A stretch of DNA of 51,902 nt, taken from assembly GCA_019747875.1 (NCBI GenBank), contig JAIEQI010000059.1:1-51902 (forward strand). Direction: 5' to 3'. Made by a program: the position numbers and the translations under genes. Numbering within the stretch: position 1 is the stretch's first letter; the number at the start of each line of letters is the position of its first letter. The notes under the pieces were generated by a model that did not search any database, had not been told where the DNA came from, and saw only the letters and a list, made by a program, of their open reading frames with translations. This document shows positions 25,359 to 33,180 of the stretch, piece by piece. The DNA is from Candidatus Obscuribacterales bacterium (GTDB lineage: Bacteria > Cyanobacteriota > Vampirovibrionia > Obscuribacterales > Obscuribacteraceae).

Positions 25359-26713
25359 TTGACGATTTACCCCGGAGCTGGTTAAAACTAAAACTCGGAG
25401 ATGTGGTCGATTACGGAAGAACGGAAAAAGTTGAACCTTCCGAAATTTCTGGCGACCCATGGATATTGGAACTAGAAGACATCGAAAAAGGCACTTCCAA
25501 AGTTTTACAACGACTGACTTTGTCGAAAAGGAAATCGAAGAGCACCAAGAATAAGTTCGCCAAAGGTGATCTTCTATACGGCAAACTGCGGCCTTACCTC
25601 AACAAAGTTTTGATTGCTACAGAAGATGGCTATTGTTCAACGGAGATTGTCCCTATTAGGGCGCCTCAGTCTGTGGATAGTCGTTATCTTTTTTATTGGC
25701 TGAAGCACCCTGCTTTTCTACATTACGTGGATGGAGTTAGTCACGGCATCAACATGCCAAGGCTGGGAACGGATGCCGGAAAAAATGCCCCGTTCATATT
25801 GGCTCCTTGGAATGAACAAAAACGCATCGCAGATAAACTGGACATCCTACTGAGTCGCGTGGATGCCTGCCGCGAACGCCTCGAACGCGTCCCTCAAATC
25901 CTAAAACGCTTCCGCCAGTCAGTTCTCTCCGCTGCGGTTAATGGAAAATTGACCGCAGAATGGCGTGAGGAGCACTTGCTAAGCGATGTTCAGTGGCGGC
26001 AATGCAAGCTTGCTGACATTCTTACCGATATTAGGTACGGTACCGCGCAGAAATGCACGTATGACAATAGAGGAAAACCTGTACTTCGTATCCCGAATAT
26101 CGGTGATGGTTGTATTGATTTAACTGATCTGAAATATGCCGAGTTCTCCAACGAGGACGCAAAGCGTTACGCTCTTCGGGACGGAGATCTGCTAGTAATT
26201 AGATCGAATGGTAGTGTTGACCTGGTTGGTAAAGCTGCTCTAGTCAAAAAGGAAGCTGTAGATTTTCTTTTTGCCGGATACCTCATTCGCTTAAGGCTTC
26301 ATTTAGAGGTTGCTGATCCAAAATACATTCTTGCCGTCTTGAACAGCCCGCAATGCCGAGCATTAATTGAATTGACATCCCGATCAACGTCTGGCGTCAA
26401 CAACATCAACTCTGATGAACTCAAATCAATCGCAGTCTCCTTACCCTGCTTAGAGGAACAGAAAGAAATTGTTCGAAGGTTAGACGCGATCAACTCGCGG
26501 TACAATGAGATTGAGTCCCATTTTCAGGCTGCTTTTTTGACTCAGGAACGTTTAACTTCGTCTCTTCTTGCGAAAGCTTTTCGAGGTGAACTTCTTGCTC
26601 AGGACTCGAGTGATGAGGCCGCCTCGGACTTACTTTCGCGCCTGCAAATTCCAGAGAATGGTGGAACTGGAGTCTTGAGAGGGTCTCAGTCTTTGAAGGC
26701 TGTCCGCGTTTGA
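25355..26713 (+). CDS. hsdS: Type I restriction-modification specificity subunit S (HsdS)
   Basis: The 452-residue subunit has two target-recognition domains, residues ~5-150 and ~210-365, each followed by a conserved helical region: the first with NEQKRIADKLDILLSRVDACRERL and AAVNGKLTAEW (~150-207), the second with LEEQKEIVRRLDAI to KAFRGELL (~368-420). Each TRD should read one half of a bipartite asymmetric DNA site; the sequence itself does not reveal the site. The tail after ~425 is short and unconserved. Both halves are intact, so the system should recognise a single bipartite sequence. There is no nearby spare hsdS or recombinase, so specificity switching by inversion is not indicated. 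Confidence 0.95.
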   Translation: MIDDLPRSWLKLKLGDVVDYGRTEKVEPSEISGDPWILELEDIEKGTSKVLQRLTLSKRKSKSTKNKFAKGDLLYGKLRPYLNKVLIATEDGYCSTEIVPIRAPQSVDSRYLFYWLKHPAFLHYVDGVSHGINMPRLGTDAGKNAPFILAPWNEQKRIADKLDILLSRVDACRERLERVPQILKRFRQSVLSAAVNGKLTAEWREEHLLSDVQWRQCKLADILTDIRYGTAQKCTYDNRGKPVLRIPNIGDGCIDLTDLKYAEFSNEDAKRYALRDGDLLVIRSNGSVDLVGKAALVKKEAVDFLFAGYLIRLRLHLEVADPKYILAVLNSPQCRALIELTSRSTSGVNNINSDELKSIAVSLPCLEEQKEIVRRLDAINSRYNEIESHFQAAFLTQERLTSSLLAKAFRGELLAQDSSDEAASDLLSRLQIPENGGTGVLRGSQSLKAVRV

Positions 26714-26859
26714 GGCCTCGTCCCTCTGGTTGATTCGAATGATGGTTGTTGTGCGCACGACAACCTTATGGGGCACAAAAAAGATTTTGGAAGGGGATTT
26801 CAAACAATTTTCAGAATCGGTCGTCATGATGGTGCGAGGTTCCGGGGAATAGAGGATTT
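26714..26859. promoter_or_regulatory. Intergenic region with 22-base palindrome (26744-26765)
   Basis: GGTTGTTGTGC / GCACGACAACC forms an 11-bp palindrome with one G-T position at 26744-26765, about 30 bases after hsdS. There is no T-run, so it is either a weak terminator or an operator for the next gene. GAGGATTT precedes the ATG at 26860. Confidence 0.5.
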
Positions 26860-27453
26860 ATGAGAAAGACTCTTGTATCAGCTTTGGTTTCGGCTTTGCT
26901 AATTGCCTCGACTACCGTCGGTGTGATGGCATACGATGGACACGCTTTTCCTGGCAAAGGAAGCCGTGCTGATTGGAATCGGGCCGCTCAATTCAATAGC
27001 GCGGGGAACAGACTTTCAGATAAAGGTAAATACACCGAGGCCTTAGTCAGCTATAACAAAGCGATTGCTATCTATCCATACGATGCCAGCACGCACTACA
27101 ACAAAGGTATTACACTTTTCAGCTTGTCCAATAACCAAGCTGCTATAGCCGAGTATCGTAAATCCATTGAACTTGCACCAAGTTGGCCAGACCCTTACAA
27201 CAACCTTGCTGATGGCTTAAAAGCATTAAAGAACTTCAAAGAAGCTGAATCGGTTTGCCGTAAGGGGATGTTCCTGAAGCCGAGTGATCCAGCATTCCTA
27301 ATCACTCTCGCCGAAATCTTCATGGAGACAAATCGCTTGTCAGAAGCGAAAAAGCTACTCACAACTGCTTCAAAAATGAAACCCATGCCTGGGGATGAAG
27401 AAGCCGTGGCCGATGCTCTCAAATGCGATTTCAACAAACTCTCCGGTAAATAG
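26860..27453 (+). CDS. Secreted TPR protein
   Basis: The 197-residue product has a signal peptide (LVSALVSALLIASTTVGVMAYDG, cleavage near residue 24) and three to four TPR units: ~40-75 (GNRLSDKGKYTEALVSYNKAIAIYPYD), ~76-110 (THYNKGITLFSLSNNQAAIAEYRKSIEL), ~110-145 and ~145-180. It is probably a periplasmic protein-protein scaffold. GAGG lies at good spacing before the ATG, and its stop is only 2 bases before the next start, so it heads the 26860-30876 gene cluster. No enzymatic motif is present. Confidence 0.85.
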   Translation: MRKTLVSALVSALLIASTTVGVMAYDGHAFPGKGSRADWNRAAQFNSAGNRLSDKGKYTEALVSYNKAIAIYPYDASTHYNKGITLFSLSNNQAAIAEYRKSIELAPSWPDPYNNLADGLKALKNFKEAESVCRKGMFLKPSDPAFLITLAEIFMETNRLSEAKKLLTTASKMKPMPGDEEAVADALKCDFNKLSGK

Positions 27454-27455
27454 CC

Positions 27456-29552
27456 ATGCATAAAAAGGCAAAGGCTGAATCAGAGAAAAAAGACGAAGTT
27501 AAGCCGCAAGTTCACCCTAGTCCTGAATTGTCTCGGGAAACGCAGCCACAGCAAAGTGGCAAGTCTCAAACAGATCAGGCAACTGTAACCGCTCACGGTC
27601 GCCAGTTCATCACGACCCCTCACGACATGTCTTTTAATACCAGCGAAGGCGTTTTGGTGGGCAAGGAATCACGTCAGAACGGCACTCCAGTTTTTGTTGG
27701 CGATAACGGGCAGCATTACAAAGGCACACTTACTCCTGATGGAAGAAACATTGCATCGTGGCAGCCAGTTAACGAACGAGGCGAATCAACTGGCGGCGCG
27801 GAAATTAAAGTGTTTAACGAAAAATCGGGTCGGCCGCCTGAAGGTGTGTCACCTGAAAAATATGTTGGAGAAGCACCAAAGCGTTCCCAGGGAGAGATGT
27901 CTAAATCTGCTGAGCCACTTGAGCAAAAAAAATCGCCCGATGATGTTAAGCCTGCAAAAACCGAACTAGCAAAGTCTGAATTATTCGAGCCAGCAAATTC
28001 AAAGGACGAGGCTAAGCAATCTGAATTTCGTCAAATCACGCCGGTGCTGGCTTTCACCGCTGAGAAAGAAACACCGAAGGTGGCAAAGTTCGATCATATT
28101 TCAGTTGCTCCGGCACAACAAGAGTTCCAGCGTACAAGAATCCCAGAGTCGCCGGCTCAACGTGCAACCGGTGAGCCACTAATCAAAGCGGACAGAAACA
28201 CGGCTGAATATGCCCGCGAGTTAATAAACCACAGAGCCTCTGGCACTCTACGGATGCCCCAGGTAGAGAACATTTCCGAGGAGAAGCCTCCGAAGCACAC
28301 AAATTCGGCTTCTATTAAACTAGAAATGATTGAGCCGAAATCATCAGCGGATCCCAGGGTTGAACGACTTCAAGGAAAAGCTGAAAGTCTCTCTGATCTC
28401 TTCGAAGGGCTCAGACAAATATTCAAGCCTCGTGAAACAATCAGGCATGCCGATGTCATTGAAAAGTTCAGCGACTTCAAGGGAGCCAAGCAGCTAAGGA
28501 TTCAAGACCTGCTGCCTCTAATTCTAATCGCTAGAAAACTTGAACCAAAACAGCCAGTCCACACCGACAAGCCACGGACTGATGTGAAGCTTCAGCCGGA
28601 ACTGCAAGCAAAGGTTCAGTTAATGCGAGAACCGCAGAAGCAAAAGTTGCTTGAAGTCGCCCAAAAGATCAAAGAAGGAATCAAACCTGAAAAGTTTGAA
28701 CAGGCCGATCAGAGAATCGCTAAACGCGTCAACCAGCTTGAGCCGAAGCAACTTGACTCTTTGATCGGGTGGGCAAAAGGCTTACCAGTGAATGCCGAAT
28801 GGAAATCGAGGGATTTTCAAGAAAAACTCAGCTCTTTGTTCCACACTATCCTCAAGGTTGTTAAACCACAGGACGCACCTGTGAAGACAAAGGGCGATCA
28901 AATGATTTCAACACCAGAGAAACCAAAGGCATTTGACGTTGAGAAAACAGAAAAAATCGACAAGAATGTCACTTCCAAAACGGAGATTGTCAGAGCGGAA
29001 AAAGAATCTGGCGAAAGGACTGTGCTTGTAAAAGGAGAGACTTCAAAAGGATTCGAACCCCCCGCGGGATTTCTGGACGAAAACGATGGTGCCATCGACG
29101 AAGCTGGCGATGAGCGAACTCAGCCGATGGAGAAAAGTTTGATTGGTGATGATACTTTGACTAGTACCATCTTGAGTAGCGGCAAGAAGAAAATCCAAGA
29201 GTTTTTCGACGAGTTAGAACAAACAATCGAACAGAAGAATCCAAAACTCTCAGAACCGGACACCGATCATTACAAAATCACAGAGTTGAATGCTTACTCC
29301 AGAAGGTTAGAACTTGGTTCGCTTGATGGAGAGAGATATCACGTAATCCTTGAAACGAAGTTCAATGGACAATGGCGCGCCGTTATCGAAGCCAAAGTAC
29401 AGGAAGAACGCAGCAACTATTTAATTCATTCGTGGCGACGCCAATCCGTTAACAGATCGATGACAAGCTTACACATCATTAGAGAAGTCATCCGCAACAA
29501 TTTTTTCGAACAATGGGCTGCCAGAATCCAAGACTTCTTAGGGGACAATTAG
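27456..29552 (+). CDS. Large modular protein with disordered middle and distinct C-terminal domain
   Basis: No family is recognised for these 698 residues. After a ~45-residue Lys/Gln-rich start lies a compact beta-type segment (~50-115) containing FITTPHDMSFNTSEGVLVG and GTLTPDGRNIASWQPV. A long low-complexity, Lys/Glu/Pro-rich stretch with probable helices follows (~120-560). The final ~125 residues (from SSGKKKIQEFFDELEQ) look globular, with strands around RRLELGSLDGERYHVILETKFNGQW and IEAKVQEERSN and helix IIREVIRNNFFEQWA. There is no signal peptide. The plan (conserved N-terminal segment, long linker, distinct C-terminal domain) recalls modular effector proteins, but I cannot assign an activity. 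Spacing to both neighbours is 1-2 bases, so it is coupled to them. Confidence 0.7.
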   Translation: MHKKAKAESEKKDEVKPQVHPSPELSRETQPQQSGKSQTDQATVTAHGRQFITTPHDMSFNTSEGVLVGKESRQNGTPVFVGDNGQHYKGTLTPDGRNIASWQPVNERGESTGGAEIKVFNEKSGRPPEGVSPEKYVGEAPKRSQGEMSKSAEPLEQKKSPDDVKPAKTELAKSELFEPANSKDEAKQSEFRQITPVLAFTAEKETPKVAKFDHISVAPAQQEFQRTRIPESPAQRATGEPLIKADRNTAEYARELINHRASGTLRMPQVENISEEKPPKHTNSASIKLEMIEPKSSADPRVERLQGKAESLSDLFEGLRQIFKPRETIRHADVIEKFSDFKGAKQLRIQDLLPLILIARKLEPKQPVHTDKPRTDVKLQPELQAKVQLMREPQKQKLLEVAQKIKEGIKPEKFEQADQRIAKRVNQLEPKQLDSLIGWAKGLPVNAEWKSRDFQEKLSSLFHTILKVVKPQDAPVKTKGDQMISTPEKPKAFDVEKTEKIDKNVTSKTEIVRAEKESGERTVLVKGETSKGFEPPAGFLDENDGAIDEAGDERTQPMEKSLIGDDTLTSTILSSGKKKIQEFFDELEQTIEQKNPKLSEPDTDHYKITELNAYSRRLELGSLDGERYHVILETKFNGQWRAVIEAKVQEERSNYLIHSWRRQSVNRSMTSLHIIREVIRNNFFEQWAARIQDFLGDN

Positions 29553-29553
29553 T

Positions 29554-30366
29554 ATGCATCTCAACGAACTGTCCGCTTTAACCAAACGCATAAAATCTGA
29601 GATCTTTGAATGGGCTCACAACGAGAGCGTGCATACCCAGCGGGCTGTCGGAAAAACGAGTCGCATTGCACAAACCAACCTCAACGTAGGAACTAATTTT
29701 CTTTCTTCGTTTGATCTAAGTACTCCAGAGTGGCAATACGACAAGATTTTTGAGACGCAAACTGATTCGCTTCATTTCCGCTGGATTAGAATTAACGGAA
29801 TTCGCTTATTTGTCGGCAGCAGTATCTGTGAGGGTGATGCTAATCAATCACTCGAAGGTCCAGTCTATGTTGACCTTGAGAATGCAGCAAAAGGCGACAA
29901 GAATATAGAACTCACTCCAGGTCTTGTAGCCTGGATGCTTGCCGGCGGCATATGGGTTGTTCCTCATTTGCCCTGGCAATATCCGGAAGATGTTGAGCAT
30001 ACCTTAGCCTGCGCGCTTGATCGCATCGAATACCTGGACAATGGCTACAAATGTGCGATCGCCCCCAAGATTTTTGTGGGAGCCGCTGAAGGTCTGATCA
30101 ATCTCGCTCTTGGACTTGCCAGCGAGAATCGCAACATTGATACCATTTTTCTAAAGAACGGTACCTATGACGTGGACAGTCTCAATCCGTCCGAAATACA
30201 AAATATCTCCAATCTCTTTTACTTGGTAGACAGTGAGCATGCTAAGGAAGTCTACGGAATCGGTGTCCAAAACAACCACTTCCTTTCCGTTTTCTACGAA
30301 AACAAGATTTCGATTCTTGACCATAAGGAATCGCTAGCGTTCGCTCTGAAAAGATCTCTGCATTGA
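29554..30366 (+). CDS. Hypothetical cytoplasmic protein (270 aa)
   Basis: I recognise no family. The ATG is one base after the stop of the 698-residue gene, so translation is coupled. The product has no signal peptide; the middle (~115-145) contains a hydrophobic stretch LTPGLVAWMLAGGIWVVPHLPW that could be a buried core rather than a membrane segment, given its short length and adjacent charges. Alpha/beta alternation (PVYVDLENA, DTIFLKNGTYDVDSLN, NLFYLVDSEHAKEVYGIGV) suggests a globular fold. The stop TGA at 30364-30366 is followed directly by a TTG and, 30 bases on, the start of the J-domain-like gene. It may be a partner of the upstream protein. Confidence 0.65.
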   Translation: MHLNELSALTKRIKSEIFEWAHNESVHTQRAVGKTSRIAQTNLNVGTNFLSSFDLSTPEWQYDKIFETQTDSLHFRWIRINGIRLFVGSSICEGDANQSLEGPVYVDLENAAKGDKNIELTPGLVAWMLAGGIWVVPHLPWQYPEDVEHTLACALDRIEYLDNGYKCAIAPKIFVGAAEGLINLALGLASENRNIDTIFLKNGTYDVDSLNPSEIQNISNLFYLVDSEHAKEVYGIGVQNNHFLSVFYENKISILDHKESLAFALKRSLH

Positions 30367-30396
30367 TTGGGGCGTTCATTCGCCGGGATATTTGCG

Positions 30397-30876
30397 ATGC
30401 CTGATGAAGAACAAGAGAATTGGTTTTCTCGCCTACAAGAAAGGCTGGCTGGCAACTCGTTCATCGATGACATTGCACGCACCCCACTCTGCACTCTAGA
30501 AGACTGTTACGATTTCCTTGATGCAGGATGGCCACCTCCACATCCGCCGCCGACTTTTGCCGAGGTTCAGCGCGCCTATAGGTCAAAACTCTGGAGGTAC
30601 AACCCGAATAAACCTGATCTTGAAGAGACCGCTGTACAGTATCGAACATTAATGACGGCAAAAATAATCGAAGCTTACAAGATCATTTGCTCCGAGCTAA
30701 AGAAAGATCCTGAAGACGGTTTAGAAGAGACCGAAGAAGGCTTGCTTGCCGAATGCGAAAGGCTGGTCGCCGGATGGGATGGACACTGGTGCGGAACTCC
30801 CGCGTTAATGATTACACAAGAATACACGGAACGAATCGCGGCATTAAAAGATAGAATTCAAGGAACTCTACCTTGA
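30397..30876 (+). CDS. Degenerate J-domain-like protein
   Basis: The reading frame also extends back to a TTG at 30367, but the ATG at 30397 with GGGA nine bases upstream is likelier, giving 159 residues. Residues ~48-100 (FAEVQRAYRSKLWRYNPNKP through MTAKIIEAYKIICSEL) follow the DnaJ J-domain pattern of helix II, loop, helix III: AYR..L..Y...K and EAY.I. The catalytic HPD loop tripeptide is replaced by NPN, so stimulation of Hsp70 ATP hydrolysis is probably lost. The C-terminal part is acidic. Proteins with J-like domains lacking HPD often serve as binding adaptors. It follows the 270-residue gene directly. The J-domain reading is by pattern, not by database search. Confidence 0.6.
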   Translation: MPDEEQENWFSRLQERLAGNSFIDDIARTPLCTLEDCYDFLDAGWPPPHPPPTFAEVQRAYRSKLWRYNPNKPDLEETAVQYRTLMTAKIIEAYKIICSELKKDPEDGLEETEEGLLAECERLVAGWDGHWCGTPALMITQEYTERIAALKDRIQGTLP

Positions 30877-30961
30877 GATTCGCTATGTAATTCTAACCCC
30901 AAGGATTTTGATATCCCCGAGGTTGATGATAGGACCTGTCCGTTTCTTAAGAGGACCAGGG

Positions 30962-31627
30962 ATGCCAAATTCAAAAATACTCAATGTGAAGCCATTTCCT
31001 CCATTAACGCTCAAAAGCTTGGGCGATTGGGACAATGGCAGCTGGGAGGGCGAGGTGACTATGTCGTTTTGGCAGCGGTTCCAAAACAGGTCGGGACCAT
31101 ACTGCTCCCAGGAAACTGATGATGCTGAGTCCTTCACGATTTCGATAGAAGCCGCTGGGAAACAGGTGCCTCCTACTCTTGAGCAAGCTGCAGCCTTTGA
31201 ATTTCTGATGCTTAATCATCTTCGCGTTCAGGAAGTAGTGATGGACGCTGCTTTCACGAGCTATCCGAATAATCGTCAGGACTATCGAGACGGTTATGGG
31301 CTCACCGGAGCGACAGGGAAGCTGCTCGAAGTACTGGAGCGCGATTATGGTTCTACTGTACCTGAACTCGCATCAGCAGCCGAATTGGACAAAGTTATGG
31401 GGCTGAATCAAATTCACATTCTTTCCTATGCAAAAGATGGGGTGGCATACATTGGTTTTGAATTCGGATGCAATTGGGATGAGGAACACGGATTCGGAAT
31501 ACTGATGCACAAAGAGCGAATAGTCGAAATTGGTTCAGCGCACGTAAGCTTTGAGAGTGTGGATGAGGAAGGCTGCGTCGACCTAGATGAAGAAAGGCGA
31601 AATGCGCCTGAACCGCTATTGAATTGA
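30962..31627 (+). CDS. DUF6985-like protein
   Basis: The 221-residue product, taken from the ATG at 30962, has AGAGGA about six bases upstream; in-frame starts at 30908 (TTG) and 30926 (ATG) are also possible. The order of elements fits DUF6985-type proteins: a strand GDWDNGSWEGEVTMSFW near residue 20-36, a helix around PTLEQAAAFEFLMLNHLRVQ, a central helical part LLEVLERDYG, and a C-terminal strand pair ending in WDEEHGFGILMHKERIVEIGSAHVSFE. Proteins of this type commonly occur as small standalone genes, sometimes near toxin loci; function is not established. It is separated from the preceding gene by 85 bases and the following gene starts 12 bases after its stop. Confidence 0.6.
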   Translation: MPNSKILNVKPFPPLTLKSLGDWDNGSWEGEVTMSFWQRFQNRSGPYCSQETDDAESFTISIEAAGKQVPPTLEQAAAFEFLMLNHLRVQEVVMDAAFTSYPNNRQDYRDGYGLTGATGKLLEVLERDYGSTVPELASAAELDKVMGLNQIHILSYAKDGVAYIGFEFGCNWDEEHGFGILMHKERIVEIGSAHVSFESVDEEGCVDLDEERRNAPEPLLN

Positions 31628-31639
31628 AATGGTTTCTCG

Positions 31640-33100
31640 ATGTTGAAATCACCAAGCCTATCTCTAAACAAAGCCGTCAAGCGCTCACAGTATGCGTCAC
31701 TGAACTTGCTCATTTTGATCTTCGTTCAGAACTTTGAAGGAGTATTTGCCGCACCTAGCGAACCAGCCCAAACCAACGCAGCTGTCGCTGAATTAGTCAT
31801 GCAAATTGATCCTTTGATGCAACAAAAACGCTATTCGGAGGCAGAAATTTTGCTGAAGAAGGCTCTGATCATCTCGCCTGATAATCCTTCGATACACGCA
31901 TCCTACGGTTACGCCATACAAAAACAAGGGCGGTTTGAAGAGTCTGTAGAGCATTATGAAGCGGCATTGAAAGGTCTTCCCGACGCAACACTTGTGCGAA
32001 TGAGCTTTGGTCATGTACTCAAGAATCTTGGCAGATACGAGGAAGCTTTGACGCAATACAAACAAGTCTTGGCGCAAGACCCGTCGTATCCCATGGCTCT
32101 TCGAATGACTGCCGCAGTTCTTATTCTCATGCAACGTTCTCAGGATTCTGTGCAATATGCCAACAAACTTCTTGAAGTGGAGCCGACGCTTGCAGATAAA
32201 CTGTTTCTGGCAGACATTCTGGAGCAGTCTCGAAACTACGATGCGGCTTTGTCAAAGTACAAAGAAATACTTGTGTCTGATCCTAAGTTTCTAGATGCTG
32301 TTAATGGATGTGCCGCTTGCTTATGGTCAATGGGGCAGCAATCTGAGGCCGTGTCATACTATGAACGCGCAACGGAGATCGATCCTGCGCGCCAACGCTC
32401 ATGGCTGAAATTGTTGCATTACTATCTGCGAACTGGTCGGTTGAAAGATTGGATTACATGCGAAGAAAAGGTTGCGGAACGTTTTCCAGACTCACCAGAG
32501 TTGAAGCGCCTTACAAATTACAAGAAAGAGGTTGCGGCCGATGTGGAACTGAATACGCTTTGTCAGCACAATTCTGTCGATTATCTAAATCGCGCGTCAC
32601 ACAGGTCCGGAAAAAAGACTTGGAACGAGCGGATCATTCCTGTCTACATCGAACCCACGCAGTCATCCACAGTAGGTGGGAACCCTAAGTTCAATGAGAT
32701 TCTGCGTGAAGCGTTTAAAGACTGGGCGGAGGCATCAGCCGGGCGTGTCTCATTCAAATTCGTTGAAATGCCAACACAGTCGCTCATCACTTGCAGATGG
32801 ATCTCAAATCCGGATCAGCTTCCCATCACTGGTACAAACGCGTGTTGCACTGCTAAGTCCGATGGTGCTCGCATAACTAAAGCCGACATAGTCCTGCTTA
32901 CTACAAATTCTACGTTTCCTGATACGGCTCTACCGCTGGATTATGTCAAAGCAATTACCAGGCACGAGGTCGGGCATGCTCTTGGTTTGGAAGGGCACAG
33001 CGATGATGTCAAAGACGTGATGTTCACGTATCCAGGAAGCAGTAAGTTAACACAGCGCGACGTGAATACAATCAGGCGCCTCTATGCCAAGAAAAGTTGA
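31640..33100 (+). CDS. Secreted TPR protein with matrixin-like zinc metalloprotease domain
   Basis: A signal or anchor segment (LNLLILIFVQNFEGVFA, cleavage near 35) is followed by six or so TPR units (~45-280; e.g. RFEESVEHYEAALKGLPDA and RYEEALTQYKQVLAQDPSY). A C-terminal metzincin-type protease domain (~315-486) has the full zinc motif HEVGHALGLEGH: H442, E443, H446 and H453. A following VMF (Met-turn) fits the matrixin/metzincin fold. WxxRIIPVYIEP and AFKDWAEASAGRVSFKF resemble the N-terminal strands of matrixin catalytic domains. It should be an extracytoplasmic zinc protease whose TPR half picks substrates. Unusual is the TPR plus matrixin combination. It starts 12 bases after the DUF6985-like gene and is probably cotranscribed. 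Confidence 0.85.
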   Translation: MLKSPSLSLNKAVKRSQYASLNLLILIFVQNFEGVFAAPSEPAQTNAAVAELVMQIDPLMQQKRYSEAEILLKKALIISPDNPSIHASYGYAIQKQGRFEESVEHYEAALKGLPDATLVRMSFGHVLKNLGRYEEALTQYKQVLAQDPSYPMALRMTAAVLILMQRSQDSVQYANKLLEVEPTLADKLFLADILEQSRNYDAALSKYKEILVSDPKFLDAVNGCAACLWSMGQQSEAVSYYERATEIDPARQRSWLKLLHYYLRTGRLKDWITCEEKVAERFPDSPELKRLTNYKKEVAADVELNTLCQHNSVDYLNRASHRSGKKTWNERIIPVYIEPTQSSTVGGNPKFNEILREAFKDWAEASAGRVSFKFVEMPTQSLITCRWISNPDQLPITGTNACCTAKSDGARITKADIVLLTTNSTFPDTALPLDYVKAITRHEVGHALGLEGHSDDVKDVMFTYPGSSKLTQRDVNTIRRLYAKKS

Positions 33101-33180
33101 GCATCGAATTTCCATCTTGTCTAACTGTCTAATTGACAAAGTAAAGAACCATAGCCATGACGTGCGGTCTGACGATTTCG

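Noticed and set aside
20488..26713. Possibility of specificity switching by hsdS inversion
   Set aside because: Only one full hsdS, no duplicated hsdS fragments and no recombinase gene are visible.
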